From Miscanthus floridulus (lineage: Eukaryota > Streptophyta > Magnoliopsida > Poales > Poaceae): a stretch of 64,000 nt of DNA. Made by a program: the position numbers and the translations under genes. The stretch is from positions 32,004,036-32,068,035 of the forward strand of contig NC_089593.1 in NCBI RefSeq assembly GCF_019320115.1, given 5' to 3'. A model generated the notes under the pieces. The model saw only the letters and a program-made list of their open reading frames with translations, did not search any database and was not told the origin of the DNA. Positions 46,326-58,227 of the stretch are shown piece by piece; within the stretch, counting starts at the first letter, position 1; every line of letters starts with the position of its first letter.

Positions 46326-46930
46326 GCTTTGTTGCTCACTTCCTCCGCCGCCGCAGCTCCTGTTCCGCGCTGCAACAAATCTGCAATGGCGCGCGCGCAC
46401 ACGCACACAACAAACAATTGAAACAAACAAAACAAACTAGCAGCAGGAAGGTGAAGTGAATGCCAAGACGACAGCTTGGAGGTTCCAAGCAATGATGAAT
46501 CAGCAAACAAGAATCTGGCATGCCTTGGGACGTTCAAAAAGTGAAAAAGGAAGGGGAGAAAAGAGAAAAGATTAATTCTTGGGGAGAGTGAGAGAACAAA
46601 AAGTGCTGAGGTTTGTGGACCTTGCGGTGGCCTTGGGATCTTGCAAGAAGATACCAGTTGCAAACTCCAAGATGGGGTTAACTCCTCAACTGCTAGTACT
46701 CCTATGTCTCAATGTCTCTTGGGCTCCTCACCATGGCCATGCAGAAGAAGATCAGCAGTAGTAGAACTAGAATGGTAGAGGAGGATGGATACAGATACAG
46801 TGGCTGCTCTCTGCAAAGGCTTTGAATTCACACCACTCCTACTTGCTTTCTCTTGTGTACTCTTCAACACAGAGACAGGCATGGACCAGCCTTTGACCTC
46901 TACTCCTGCTCTCCTACTCTAGTATATGTT
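46326..46930 (-). promoter_or_regulatory. 5' UTR, leader intron and promoter region of the ZF-HD gene
   Basis: An acceptor TTTGTTGCAG (minus) near 46375 precedes a GC-rich leader piece to the ATG. The upstream part is rich in CTCTTTTC/TTCTC pyrimidine runs on the minus strand. I cannot place the donor or a TATA box with confidence. Confidence 0.4.
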
Positions 46931-47404
46931 AAACATTCTTTGCTTTTGTTGTGAGAAGAACAGCGTAGAAACAAAGGGGAGGGACAAGGTGAAGAAGAGA
47001 TGGAACAAAAGAAACAAACAAAAATGAATGGTGGTAAACAAACCTTGTGGCTGCCGAGGGGCTTAATCTGGACGGCAAGGAGGGAGCACGATCATGCCTT
47101 GTCAAACCTTGGCCTCCATTGCTGGAAGAAAACCACCTTGTGGTCGGCCTACTACAAACTACTGCAAAGTGGTAAGGAAAATACAGGGAAAATGTCAAGG
47201 TTTAGAGGCAGTATAGGCTATGAGCTAGATATGCATGGCCAATGGGGGGGGGAGCTTGCTGTATGTCTCTGAGATGTGGTGTCTGGTGTGTAATAACAGG
47301 ATGAAATAAGAGAGGGGATGTAGCAAGAGAAATACTCCAAGCTTTCTGCTGCTTGCTTTGCTTTGCTTGCACTGTCAGGAATCCAAGCTTGTTTCAGAGA
47401 GAGA

Positions 47405-47406
<2 letters not shown>

Positions 47407-47438
<32 letters not shown>
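47407..47438. repeat. Uninterrupted run of 32 G
   Basis: A GA microsatellite runs into 32 consecutive G, followed by GGA-rich sequence to about 47452. It could fold as a G-quadruplex. The length may be affected by sequencing or assembly. Confidence 0.9.
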
Positions 47439-47439
<1 letters not shown>

Positions 47440-47454
47440 GGAGGGGGAGGGCGC

Positions 47455-48515
47455 ACGCTGTAGCCAGTGGCCTCTTGTGTGATGTGTCAGAGCTGTACTA
47501 CTGCAATTGTGAGAAGAGGGCCAGAGCTACAGGAGCTGAGCGCGTCCATGGATGTCCCCACCCATATTTTTATTTTATTGATTGAAAATATTTAGAATAA
47601 TGAGTGTTTTGTTCAGTTCCTTTCTCCTCTTTCCTTTCCTGTTTTCTGAGAAAGGGATCGGCTAGAAAACGAGTTTAAGCGCATTTAATTCTTTTTGTGC
47701 GCATTCGCAAAAGAAAACACACACATTATGCTGCATGCTATACTTTCTTTCTGAAATAACTCGATGCGTTTTATCCTGTAAATTTGAGTGTGGAGCATGG
47801 TTCATGATTCCTTCTGTCCCATTCTCTTTCCGTCTGGAATATACAAAGAAATAACCTTGTGTAAATTCAGAGAAATGGTTTGTTTTGCTTGTATTTATCC
47901 CCTTTGTTTTGGTGTACAAATATCTTGTTTCCATGGTTGAGCAAATTTATGCAAACATTATAAGTCTATATAGTTAATAATATTTGTATACTATCTCCAT
48001 CTTTTCACTTGAAGAATTGCTACTATCAAATTCTTTATGCCTCCCCATGAAAAACACTAGAACGAAAACTGAAGGTCACACCAGCAAAGGCAAGTTCTTG
48101 ACCAATATTTTCCTGCCACCTGTGCTGAAGCTCCCAATGGAAGCTGCTTTTGGGGAGTCAAACTTGTCCAGAACAATGGGAGCAAGAATCAATCTAAGCA
48201 AAATCACAGTTAGAATATAAATATTAGATTAGAGTAAACGGACACTCCGTCAGGGACATGGCCAATAGTTTTAATTTGCACCACATGTATCCCTGTCACT
48301 CCCAACAGACTCTTATCATTTAGCAATTTGCGCATTATTTGAGTCATCAATTGCTGTATGGGCCTTGTGGTGAAAAAAAATCCAGGTCCACTAATCGTAG
48401 CTTTAGTTTGGATCATGTGCAAAACCCTTGGCTTTCCTGATGGTGAAATGTGTGGTGGCTAACACTGTCTACTCACTGCACAACATTCTTCTGCCTGTGA
48501 AGAAAATTGACAGGA
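47455..48515. other. AT-rich intergenic DNA, no gene seen
   Basis: Only short frames without domains are present. The last bases, GGA at 48513-48515, are the target duplication of the CACTA element. Confidence 0.5.
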
Positions 48516-48950
48516 CACTACTGGACTCCCGGCCTTTGCCGGCAAAGACGAGTTGACGCTCGGTAAACTATTTGCCGAGAGCAGCTCTCGGCAAAGAGCC
48601 GTCGGCAAAACATCTATCGACAAAGGATTCTTTACCGAGAGCCCCTCTCGGCAAAATATTTACCGAGAGTAATGTCAAGGCTCTCGGTAAACTCTAGCTC
48701 TCGGCAAACTGGCGCGCCCTAGTAACGGCCAAACGACCGCTAACGGTGTGACAGCTTCTTTACCGAGAGCGACCGTCGGCAAAGAACTTCTTTGCCGAGA
48801 GCGACCGTCGGCAAAGAATTGTTAAAAAAAAGATTTGCGGCCAAGGTGGTTTTCAAAAAAAAAAGGTTTGCCGAGAGCCGACCACCAAGCTCTCGGCAAA
48901 GAGGCAGATTTGCCGAGAGCCCTACTCTCGGCAAAGAGTCCAGAGAGCAT
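48516..48950. repeat. Left CACTA subterminal repeat array
   Basis: About a dozen copies of TTTGCCGAGAGC or its inverse, many as back-to-back inverted pairs (GCCGAGAGC...GCTCTCGGC) that can form hairpins. They are the likely binding sites of the TnpA-type protein. Confidence 0.9.
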
Positions 48951-49210
48951 TTTTTTTATTTTTGTTTATATTTCCAGCTTCAACAACACATATTTCACAA
49001 ATATAACACATCATCCACATCACATATATCACAAATATGTCATCCACATCACATGTCTCACATTATAATCCATCTAAACATCTCAAATCCAACGACACAT
49101 GTCCATCTCAAAGTGCTAAGTTCATCTCACACAAGTTCATGTCACAAAGTGCTAATACATGATGAAGAACAACAGGCTCACCCCCAAGGCTCCCACCCTC
49201 CCGACGGCGG

Positions 49211-51719
49211 CTACTGCTGCGGCGGAAGGTGTGGATACGGCTGGTACCCCGACCCTCCCGACGGCTGCTGATGCGGCGGAAGTTGTGGATACGGTTGGTG
49301 CCACGACCCTCCCGACGACGGCTGCTCAGGCACATCATTCGAACCCGCTGATTGATTCTGCACAAAGGAGAAGAAAAATTAGTAATTATAGTAATACTAA
49401 GGCATATAATTGTAATCTAAGCGTAGACAAGTCAAAATTTGCAGAACTAGGTATAAAATTGTAATCTAAGCCTAGACACATCAAAATTTCGGCAGCACCT
49501 CCCCTGCATGGTGGGGTTTCCAAAACCTGCAAGAAAACCAACGGCACGATGGTCGCCCACCACATATCAATGGCACGATGGTCGGCACACATATATATCA
49601 ACGGCACGAAGGCCTCCCATCACATCAACGGCACGATGGCCGACATGTACAGTAAAGAGCTTTTGTTAGAGAAGTTGAACTCACGTATGAGTAAGGTGGG
49701 TATGGGTAAGGCGGTGGAGGAGCGAACAGCTCTAGTGGCGCTGGATGACCCATCGTGACGCCAAGACTTGCCACGTACTGAGCCAAGGCATCAAACCTCG
49801 CCCGCTCAGCCTCCCACCTCTGTCGCTCGGCCTCCCGCTCCCTCTGTCGCTCTTCCTCCACCCTAGCCTTATGCTCCTCGAGCGCATGCACCTGGGCCTA
49901 TAATTTTTCACCGCATTGTTACAAGCAATTTCGAGGAATGTAAAACCAATGAACGACGAATAAAACAGAAATAACATGTAGTGCTGCCACACGATGCGTC
50001 GAAGTGTCCTGCCTTGGGCGTATGGGCACGCTACCGCTCGTGCTGCTTGTTCGGACCTGTGAGAGAGTGGGAGTGGTGTGCGAGTCGAGCGTGCTGTTGC
50101 CGATGAGGTACCGCCCATGTTTCTTGCCTCCTCCCACCCTCATGACGATGTCGCCATCAATGTCCGCGGTGTGTGGATCCTAGTCTGCCCCATGGACTCC
50201 CCTTGCCGCCTCGGTGTACTGACTGATGCGCTCGGGGATGCTCTCGTTGGTGAACGACTCGGCTGGGTCATCCGGGTTCCAGTTGATGTTGTCTGTCGCC
50301 TTGCCCTTGTGGGCCAGAACCCATGACTTGAGCTCTCTGCATGGCTGGTTTTGATGTGCAGCCGACTGCGAGAAAAACAACAAGACGATTATAAATCATG
50401 TAGGAATAAACGTCTGAAAGAATAAATGAAGCTACACCAAGTCACGTACCCATCTAGCCCCGAATTCGTGGATGTTAAGGTTGCCCTGGTGGTGTGATAC
50501 ACCTGGCATCAACAAACGTCGTTCCCGGAGGACGGTGTGGTTATCCGCCCAATTGCCACTCACCCACCTGTCGACCATCATCTGCCAGGCCCACATTTTA
50601 TTGGCGCACCAGCCAGGAGGCACCTGTACGACATCCAGTACATTGACAGATATAAGAACAATTCAAGCCTACCCAATCTCAGAAGAAATCAATATTGATG
50701 TTGTATATTTACCTTCAGGTACTGCTCTTTGGTCAGATGCATTAATCTTGTATCTTCTTTCTTTACCTTCCGATGCTTGTAGACGGCACAGTAATCGATG
50801 ATGGCCTGGAGCCGCGCCTTGTAATGCATGTCTGAGATGCGACCTCTAAAAGATTTGGCCGATGCCTTGGCCGCCCTCGCCTCATAGCCCTCGGCGCATT
50901 TGAAGAAGTCCTGCATATAGAAAAGATGTATCAATACACTGGTTCAAGAAACTCTAGCGAATGCAATGTATTGAGCAAAGTAGTGGGAGGAAGACTTACC
51001 CAAAACTCGCACATATCCCGCTCCGCCACGCTTTCGTACGTGTGGCCCGTCTCGTCCTCCGCATCAGGGGCGGCGACGTAGTGCTCGTACGTGTAGGTCG
51101 GCTCCAGAGCTTCAGCGTAGCGAACCAAGCCTGGGAAGTGTTCCCGCAGAGAAGACCCAGGATGCCATTGGGCAACCTTTTGTGAGCACCTGGGACCACG
51201 ACCTTCCAAGACCTGCGTAAGTGATTAAGAAAAAACTGTTAGTTTCCATTATGATTCTATCATATGTAGGAGCGAAAAAAATGTAAAAGTTACGTACTTT
51301 TGCCCAACGAGTCGAATGACCAGGCGTAGAGCCTCAGGTATCGGCCGCTCAGGTAGGCTCGCCGGACCTCGTTGGTAGACACCCGAGGTTCCGGTGGAAC
51401 TGGAACCTCCTGCCTCGGCCTCCTACTCGTCCTCCCGCTCCTCCTGCTCATCCAGCTGCTCGGCCTCCTGCTCGGCCTGCAGCTCGTCCTCTCCCTGCTG
51501 AGCCTGCTCGTCCACCTGCTCTTCCTCCCGCTCCTCCTCAGGCTCTAGTGCTGCTGCTGCTACAGGCTAAGGCGGTGGCACCCTAGGCCTCCTCCCGGTC
51601 GCCCTCCTCCTCCTCCCCTGTGGTGGTGCCGACCCCCCAGCTTCACCTGAGGGCCCTGGTGTACTGCCCCCCGTGTCGTAAAGCGACCTGACCGCCCGCA
51701 AAGCTCTGCAGCCCACCAT
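49211..51719 (-). pseudogene. CACTA accessory transposase (TnpA/Transposase_24-like), degenerate
   Basis: Minus strand, ATG at 51719, TAG at 49211-49213, about seven exons. It has an Arg/Pro-rich start, an acidic Glu/Gln stretch, and the plant transposase_24-type core (CSQKVAQWHPGSSLREHFPG, KARLQAIIDYCAVY, VPPGWCANKMWAWQMMVDRW, SQYTEAARG). A strong coiled coil follows (EEHKARVEEERQREREAERQ, near 49860), then tandem QPSGG...YQPYPxLPP repeats at the C-terminus (49340-49211). In En/Spm the TnpA protein binds subterminal motifs and brings the ends together; this is the likely ancestral role. Stops near 51568 (PPP-stop-PV) and 51425 interrupt the first exon, so it is probably dead. Confidence 0.7.
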
Positions 51720-51845
51720 CTTTGCACAATCACCTACAAGACATAAACAATAAGATCGGATTAGATGGATCATAAACAAGACATTATTATAAAGAGATGC
51801 AAAATAAATAAAGCATAATTAAAAAATAACATAATATTACATGTA

Positions 51846-54800
51846 TTAGAAATAATCATCCCCATCGGGATTAGCTGGATCATAGCTCTCATCATCACTA
51901 TCAGCCATGTCGAAATGTTCAACACTTTCCAAAGGAGCAACTATGTCATCATTGCCATTGCCAATATGTAATCCTTCAAGTAACGCCAAGTCCTTCGCAT
52001 TTTCCACCTCATCCCCCTTGTCCACATCAACATCCATTTCATTGTCTACTTCTATTTCCATAGCTCCGGTTAAGTCAATCTCAAAAGTCCCTTGTAGGCC
52101 CTCTTCTTGATAGAACTCTCCATCATATGTGTTTGGGTCAAAGTTGTAGTCTTCGGCGTTTGGGGAAGGTGCTTTATCGTGCGGTGATACCTTATGCACA
52201 ATATCCCAACCCTGAAGACGAGGGTCCCTTTGGCATGAGTAGGGGAGATAATAAACTTGTGTGGCCTGTTGAGCCACAATATAGACATCCTTTCCGCCAT
52301 AGACGGAATCCTGTCGAATTTCTACTAGCCCAAGGGAAGGACTTCATCTCATTTCTTGAGGATCAAACCAATGGCATTTGAATACGACAAGGTTAAGAGG
52401 TTTGCGACCACGAAACCTAAGTTTGTATATTTCTTCAATTCTTCCATAATACTCGGCCCCATCAAGGCCGCCAGTAAAAACTCCGGAATTCGTGGTTCTT
52501 CGATTGGGTTGGCTCTGCTCGTGTCTTGTTGTGTGAAATCGGTATCCATTCACATCATAACCAGAAAATGACTTGACCCTATGTTCAAAGCCATTGGCAA
52601 CCTGTCTCAACTCTGGATTCATAGTCAAATCGATTTGGCTCTGCAAGGTCAAGGAGGATAGATCGTTAAATTGGAACAAGCAACTGGGAATGTCAATCGG
52701 CGAACGAGCTAAATTGCATAGTACCTTTTGTTTGAACCAAGAAATAAAATCGGAGATTCCATTTCCCACACCCTGATGAAGAATGGTGTCACGTTCTTGC
52801 GGGGTAGGTTCCCTTGATAGATGCCAGTTCTCATTAATAAACTCCCTATAACAACGAGAAACAAGGAGGTTGGATGCAGAATGTTGACGGCATATTTAAT
52901 TAACAAGTTCATGCAAGAAGCCACTTACTGCATGTACGGCTCCATTTCGGTAAGATTGGTGAACACATATATAATGATTGTGAGCCACTCTTTGTTTTTC
53001 AACAACAATGAGGTCGCATCACTTGCACTTCCAAGTTGCCCTTGGAAAAGGCTGAGTTTTGATTCATTTTCACCAGCATTGTAACGAGGGGGTCGATTAT
53101 GCACGCTAGGAAGCTTGTCACCATAGTATGCTTGTGTGAAGTTAGTAACCTCCTCTAGAACGAATGCCTCCGCCATGGAAGCCTCGATTTTGCATTTGTT
53201 TCTGCATTTCTTCCGAAGAACCTTTAGACATCTCTCGATTAGATAGCACTAATGGGCCTGCACGGGCCCCCCCATTCGTGCCTCATACGGGAGGTGCAGA
53301 ATCAAATGCTGCATCGGGTTGAAGAAGCCGGGTGGAAAGATCATCTCTAACTTACAGAGCAACACAGGTGCTATTTTTTCCAATTCTGCAACCACGCTAC
53401 GAGATAACTCCTTGGCACAAAGCTGGCGGAAGAAATAGCTCAACTCGGCTAGCGTCTTCCACACATGCTCAGGGACATAGCCTCGGAGCATCACCGAAAG
53501 AAGACACTCAATCCATATGTGATAGTCATGACTCTTCAGGCCGTTGATTCGCAAGGTAGATAAGTTCACTCCCCTCCTCAGATTCGCTGCATACCCATCA
53601 GGGAACATTAATGTTTTGAACCATTCTAATACTTCTCTCTTTTGTTCCGGTTTCAATCTATAATCGGCCTTAGGCCTTGTCCATTTCTTGCCGCTTCTAG
53701 GAGGTTGCATGTGTTGCTTTGGTCTATCACATATCATTGCCAGGTCCAGTCTCGCCTTTACATTGTCCTTCGTCTTATCCTTAATGTCCATGATCGTTGC
53801 CCAAAGCGCCTCGGCAACATTCTTCTCGGTGTGCATTACATCAATGTTGTGTGGAAGAAGAAGGTCGTTATAATAGGGGAGCATCATCAAGGGCGACTTA
53901 TGAGTCCACATATGCTCCTCACCATATCCCACCATGACACCTTTAGTAAAGTTCTTGATGTCTCGTCTAAATGGATGCTCAGCAGGGAGGAATTGTCGAT
54001 GTTTGTCGAACACGGAATATTTGCCGCCCTTCTGCAACCAATTGAACTGCAGAGCTGCCTTGCACAAGGGGCATGGAAACTTCCCGTGAACACACCAAGC
54101 GCTGAATATCCCATATGCTAGGAAGTCATGCATGGAGTATTGATACCAAACATGTATGTTGAAGTTTGTCTTTGTAGCTCGATCGTATGTCCATACACCA
54201 TGGTCCCAAGCATGGACCAGTTCATCGAACAAAGGCTCCATGAACACACCCATGTTATTCCCAGGGTGTTCTGGAATTATCAACGACAAGAACACATTCT
54301 GTCGTTGGAAGGAGACGCCAGGGGGGAGATTGAGAGGGATAACAAACACGGGCCAACAAGTGTATGGGGCAGCCATCATTCCATAAGGATTGAACCCATC
54401 TGTTGCCAGTGCAACACGCACATTACGTGCCTCCCCACTTTTGTTACGATGAATGTTATCAAAGTGATGCCATGCTTCACCATCGGCTGGATGTACCATC
54501 TTCTCAAGACTGTACCTTTTTCCATTTTTGTGCCATATCATCTGTTTCGCGGACTCCTCTGTCATAAATAGCCGTTGGATCCTCGGTATGAATGGAAGGT
54601 ACCATAGGATTTTCACGGGGTACAGACTCTGCCTCTTCTCACCATCACTAGAGTCTACCTCTAGATACCTAGAGGATTTACACTTTGGACAGTACTTTGC
54701 ATCCGCGTGTGCTTTTCTAAAGAGGACGCAGCCCTTCGGACAAGCATGTATCTTCTCATATGGCATCTTAAGTGCACGAAGGACCTTCTGCGATTCGTAC

Positions 54801-55365
54801 ATGTTCTATGGTAGAAGGTGACCGGCCGGAAGGATGGAGCCAATAACTGTCAACATTTCATCAAAGTTCTCTCGATTGAGGTTGAACTGGGACTTTAAGG
54901 TCATTAAGCGTGAAATTCCATCAAGCTTTGAAATCTGTGTGTGGCCATGAAGGGGTTTCCCTACCGTAGACAACATGTCGTAATACGCCTTTGCGCTTGC
55001 CTCTGGCTCCTCCTCCTCCTACTGCCTACGTCCGTCAGCGAAGTGTGCTTCGTGAAAGTCATCTAACCAAGCTGCTACCCTAGCATCAGCATTGTAATCC
55101 TCGACACGTGGTCTCACCACCTCCTCTCTCACACGATTGGCTTCACCGTGGTGGGTCCACTGGGTATAGTTTTTCGTAAATCCATGCCTAGCCAGATGTG
55201 AAGTCATCACCTCCTTTGTCTGCCTCTTTCTGTTCTTACAGTTGATGCAGGGACAAAAACGGCACACGCTCCGGGAGCCTGGTCAAATACTTGCTTGATG
55301 AAAGCCTCGGTCTTGTCGACCCATTCTCCGGTAATCTCATGGGCGCTCCGGCGGCCCGAGTACAT
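51846..55365 (-). pseudogene. CACTA transposase (TnpD/TNP2-like), degenerate
   Basis: Minus strand from the ATG at 55365 (MYSGRRSAHEITGEW). The N-terminal transposase-associated zinc motif (CPCINCKNRKRQ...HLARHGF, 55250-55170) comes first. The long TNP2 exon 54802-53249 follows, with CPKC..SRY, LPFIPRIQRLF, ALATDGFNPYGMM, CPLCKAALQ and HNIDVMHTEKNVAEALW. After it come GGPVQAH and PIERCLKVLRKKCRN, a DUF4218-like part. The C-terminal DUF4216-like part (KHPLNLVVFKCHWFD-like near 52390) and an acidic tail end at 51846. Breaks are a frameshift near 55263, TAG at about 55017 and 54805, and a TGA near 52343. In active elements this protein cuts the ends. Confidence 0.85.
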
Positions 55366-55481
55366 CCACCATGGTCATCCATCCTCTAACATATATATCA
55401 CCAAGTAATAAATATAACCATGGACTTGCATCTACACGTCGTTCCTACCATCTAATAGGTAAGGATAGGTCCTAATCCCAC

Positions 55482-55680
55482 CCGAGGATGCGTAGATGGT
55501 GTTAGTTCCCATGGTCTGGTCCTATCCGAAATAGAATTTCGACAGCACCTCCCCGTTGTTCTCCAAATACACGTCCCGACAGGGAGATTGTGTATCCGGA
55601 GAACAACAGGAAGGTACTGTCAAAACTCTATCTCGGATCGGAGCAGACCATGGAAACTAACACCATCTGCGCATCCTCGG
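55482..55680. repeat. Long inverted repeat, 91-bp arms and 17-bp loop
   Basis: The left arm 55482-55572 (CCGAGGATGCG...AATACAC) and right arm 55590-55680 (GTGTATCC...CGCATCCTCGG) are inverse copies with roughly one mismatch per eight bases. It lies just upstream of the TnpD-like ATG, so a transcript from that gene's promoter would carry a long hairpin. Confidence 0.88.
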
Positions 55681-55973
55681 GCTGTCCAAAAAACGTGGAC
55701 AATTCGAAACAGATACGGTTATTGATATGCAAAGATCTGCATATTTCTAACCGTATCTCTTTCGAACGGGAGACACCTAACTGGGTTACGTGGAGATACA
55801 TGACCAGGACAAAGAAAGAGTGGTTATACCTTAGGTGGCGGTGAAGTTAGGCTAGCGGGGCCGTGGCGGGTCGGTGCAGTGGCGAGGCGACGCGGTGCGG
55901 GCAGACCTGGGGACACCGGGGTACTCCGACTCGGCTCCTGCAAAAAGAAAGAAAGAAGCAAAATAACGTCAAC

Positions 55974-56060
55974 TCAAAAATTCGGCAGCATCTCCCCTGA
56001 ACGGTGAGGTTTCCAAACCTGAAAGAAAACCACGGCACGATGGCCGACAACCACATATAT
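55974..56060. repeat. Second copy of a block also at 49482-49570
   Basis: The block TTCGGCAGCA.CTCCCCTG..(C/A)GGTG.GGTTTCCAAA...AGAAAACCA..CGGCACGATGG occurs here and at 49482-49570 in the same orientation. Its core TTTCGRCAGCACCTCCCC also appears in the left arm of the hairpin at 55537. It is a dispersed internal repeat of the CACTA element. Confidence 0.8.
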
Positions 56061-56087
56061 ATCAAGGAACCACATGCAGCTTAATTA

Positions 56088-56258
56088 TCAACTACTACTA
56101 CTCTAACTACTGCAACTACTACTACACTAACTACTACTACCACTACTAATACCACTACTACAACTACTAACTACTAACTACTACTAATACCACTACTAAT
56201 ACCACTACTACAACTACTAACTACTACTAACACTACTACAACTACTACTCTAACTAAT
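56088..56258. repeat. Degenerate (ACT)n array
   Basis: CTACTA/ACTACT trinucleotides with CTAAC interruptions fill about 170 bp next to the internal right terminus. Confidence 0.85.
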
Positions 56259-56262
56259 GCAC

Positions 56263-56349
56263 TCGGCAAACGTTTTCTTTGCCGAGAGCCCACATTTTTG
56301 CTCTCGGCAAAAATCTCGGATCTCGGCAAAGGACGTTTTTCCGGTAGTG
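56263..56349. mobile_element. Extra, internal CACTA right terminus
   Basis: This 87-bp stretch is a close copy of the true right end (59644-59730). It has the same CTCGGCAAACrTTTTCTTTGCC start and finishes with the inverse of CACTACCGGAAAAACGTCCT. It is followed by CAT, which does not match the GGA duplication at the left end, so it is not the partner of 48516 by that test. Confidence 0.85.
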
Positions 56350-57102
56350 CATATGAAGCAGCAGTGGCATTATATTCGTTCTGATCTGATGCAGGCATAT
56401 GAATGTGGCACACTAGGTCTGCAGATGCATGCATGGTACACTAGATCAATATAGGTTGATCCCTATGCGTACCTTGCACTTCATATAACATATTCATTCT
56501 GATTCACATCGGTAAAAGAAAAAAAGACAGAACTAAACGAAAATGATAGGGCGCCAGGAACAGAAACAATGTACTCCTACCTAGCTATGACGAATACACA
56601 GTTGAGTGGGGTATGTAAGTGAATTAGTATGGTTTTCAGCTATACTATTTCTTATTTTCCTGGCGCACAGAAAGTTGATGAAATATGTTTATTGATGAAA
56701 ATGCATATTTCTGAATATTATTAAAGTTTTTAGCTTCCTGAAATGATATGGGGGCTAGATACGATCCAAATTGCATTTCACTTTCCCATGAAAACATCTT
56801 CTTCCAATTTTATGTCTTTTACAGAGAACTGAGGGTAAAAGTTTAGATAGTGGTCCTGTAAGTTGTTGCTCAAAAGAAGGTTGGTCCCGAGACTAAACTA
56901 GCCTCCTAGATTTTGATGTTGAAATATTTGAAAAGGTTGTGTTGATGAAACTCATGCTGCATGGGAAATTAAAAACCAGGAAATTTTGGACGTGGACATG
57001 GTGAGCATGGCTGCAGAATATATGCCTTGATCACCTTCTCTAATTGCTATAATTTTGTTGAGACCACAGCTTATCTAAATCATGATATTTGGTTGTTTGC
57101 AG

Positions 57103-57500
57103 CAAGTAGCAATGGATGAAAGACAAGATCTACAAGCTGTAACTGGAAATGACAAAAGGAATATGTCAGAAGATACAGGTACGAGTGTTTGTGGTGAATA
57201 TCAAATTAACTCAACTGGTACGGAGGATGTCAAATCTACCAAAGGATTACAGAACCAAGAATGTTTGGACCAGAAAGAAGTGAGTGTGCCTGCAAAATTA
57301 TTTTTTGTTTGGTAACCTTATCTGATTCCTGAAATATGGTTGTTTGCAGCAACTAGCAAGGGAGGAAAGACACAATTTAGGAACAACAACTGAAAATAAC
57401 AAAATGAATATGTTAGAAGATGCAGACGTTCTTGTCTGCGGGCAATATCAAAATGGTCTAACTCATACCAAGGTCAAGCCTACCAAAGGAATACAACTGT
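57103..57500 (+). pseudogene. Captured host gene fragment with a duplicated exon
   Basis: Exon A, 57103-57279 (59 codons, preceded by GGTTGTTTGCAG and followed by GTGAGT), encodes QVAMDERQDLQAVTGND... Exon B from 57350 (same GGTTGTTTGCAG acceptor) encodes a related QLAREERHNLGTTTENN... The alignment holds through CG.YQ...K.TKG. Intron and exon were duplicated together, so the copy is genomic and not from cDNA. I do not recognise the protein. The fragment lies between the two CACTA right ends and has no start or end. Confidence 0.55.
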
Positions 57501-57871
57501 TTTGTTTGATTTGCCCTATCTTTTCTATTTTTATGCTCCCTCTGTCCCAAAGAGTATCGTTCTAGTCTTCTAGATTTGTCCAAGAGTACTTGGCGCAACC
57601 CTCGATGAACTAGACGAACAAGAATCTGAACGAGGAGGTAGAATCCCTCCGTCGGCAACTCTAGGACGGGTTCAAAAATCAGTAATCAGTAATCTCAACA
57701 AACCGGTGGCCATGGGTCCTGACATACGAAGAACCTCAAACAGGATCCGATCGGATCGAATCGATCCATGGGCACGGGGAGTAGATCAGATGAACAACAG
57801 CGCTCAGCCACAAATCAATCGTCATAGCAGCAGTCGCTTAGGGAAAAAGGAGGAGTGAGGAAGAGTAATGA

Positions 57872-57962
57872 CTCGGTGCCCTTCTGGCGGAGGATGCAGA
57901 ACTGCTTGGGGGAGAGGACGGCGCGCCACTCCTCCTCGCTCCTCTGCTTGCGGGGGCGGGAC
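57872..57962 (-). pseudogene. Captured methionine sulfoxide reductase B exon fragment
   Basis: The minus strand reads RPRKQRSEEEWRAVLSPKQF then CILRQKGTE. This is the conserved N-terminal start of the MsrB catalytic domain (EEW...LSPEQF.ILR.KGTE). The domain stops at this exon border and none of the catalytic Cys-containing rest is present. The upstream GC-rich Pro/Arg-rich frame (58237-57963) may be the former 5' part or unrelated filler. Confidence 0.7.
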
Positions 57963-58227
57963 GAATGACTGCGTCGTTGGTGTGCGGGGGTGAGACGCCG
58001 GCGGTCGTGCGTGGCGGGGCTGGGGCGGGCCGGCGGCCGCCGCCGGCGCGCGCGGGCGGACGTGGCGGGATGGGGCGGGCTGGCCGGGCTGCGGCGGCGG
58101 CGAGGCTCGGGCGGAGCGACGGCGGCAGCGCGCGTGGCCGGGCGTGGCGGGCTGCGGCGGCGGCGGGGCTGCGGCCGAAACGGTTCACCTTGCGGGGCTT
58201 GCGGGGCTGCGCCGAAACGGTTAAGTG

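Noticed and set aside
45306..46421. Open frame of 371 codons on the plus strand, antisense to the ZF-HD gene
   Set aside because: It mirrors a GC-rich coding exon; the peptide is low-complexity Arg/Pro/Val with no domain, while the minus strand has a perfect ZF-HD protein.
48516..48950. CRISPR-like array of regularly repeated words
   Set aside because: The repeats are inverted pairs of a CACTA subterminal motif in plant DNA, with irregular spacing.
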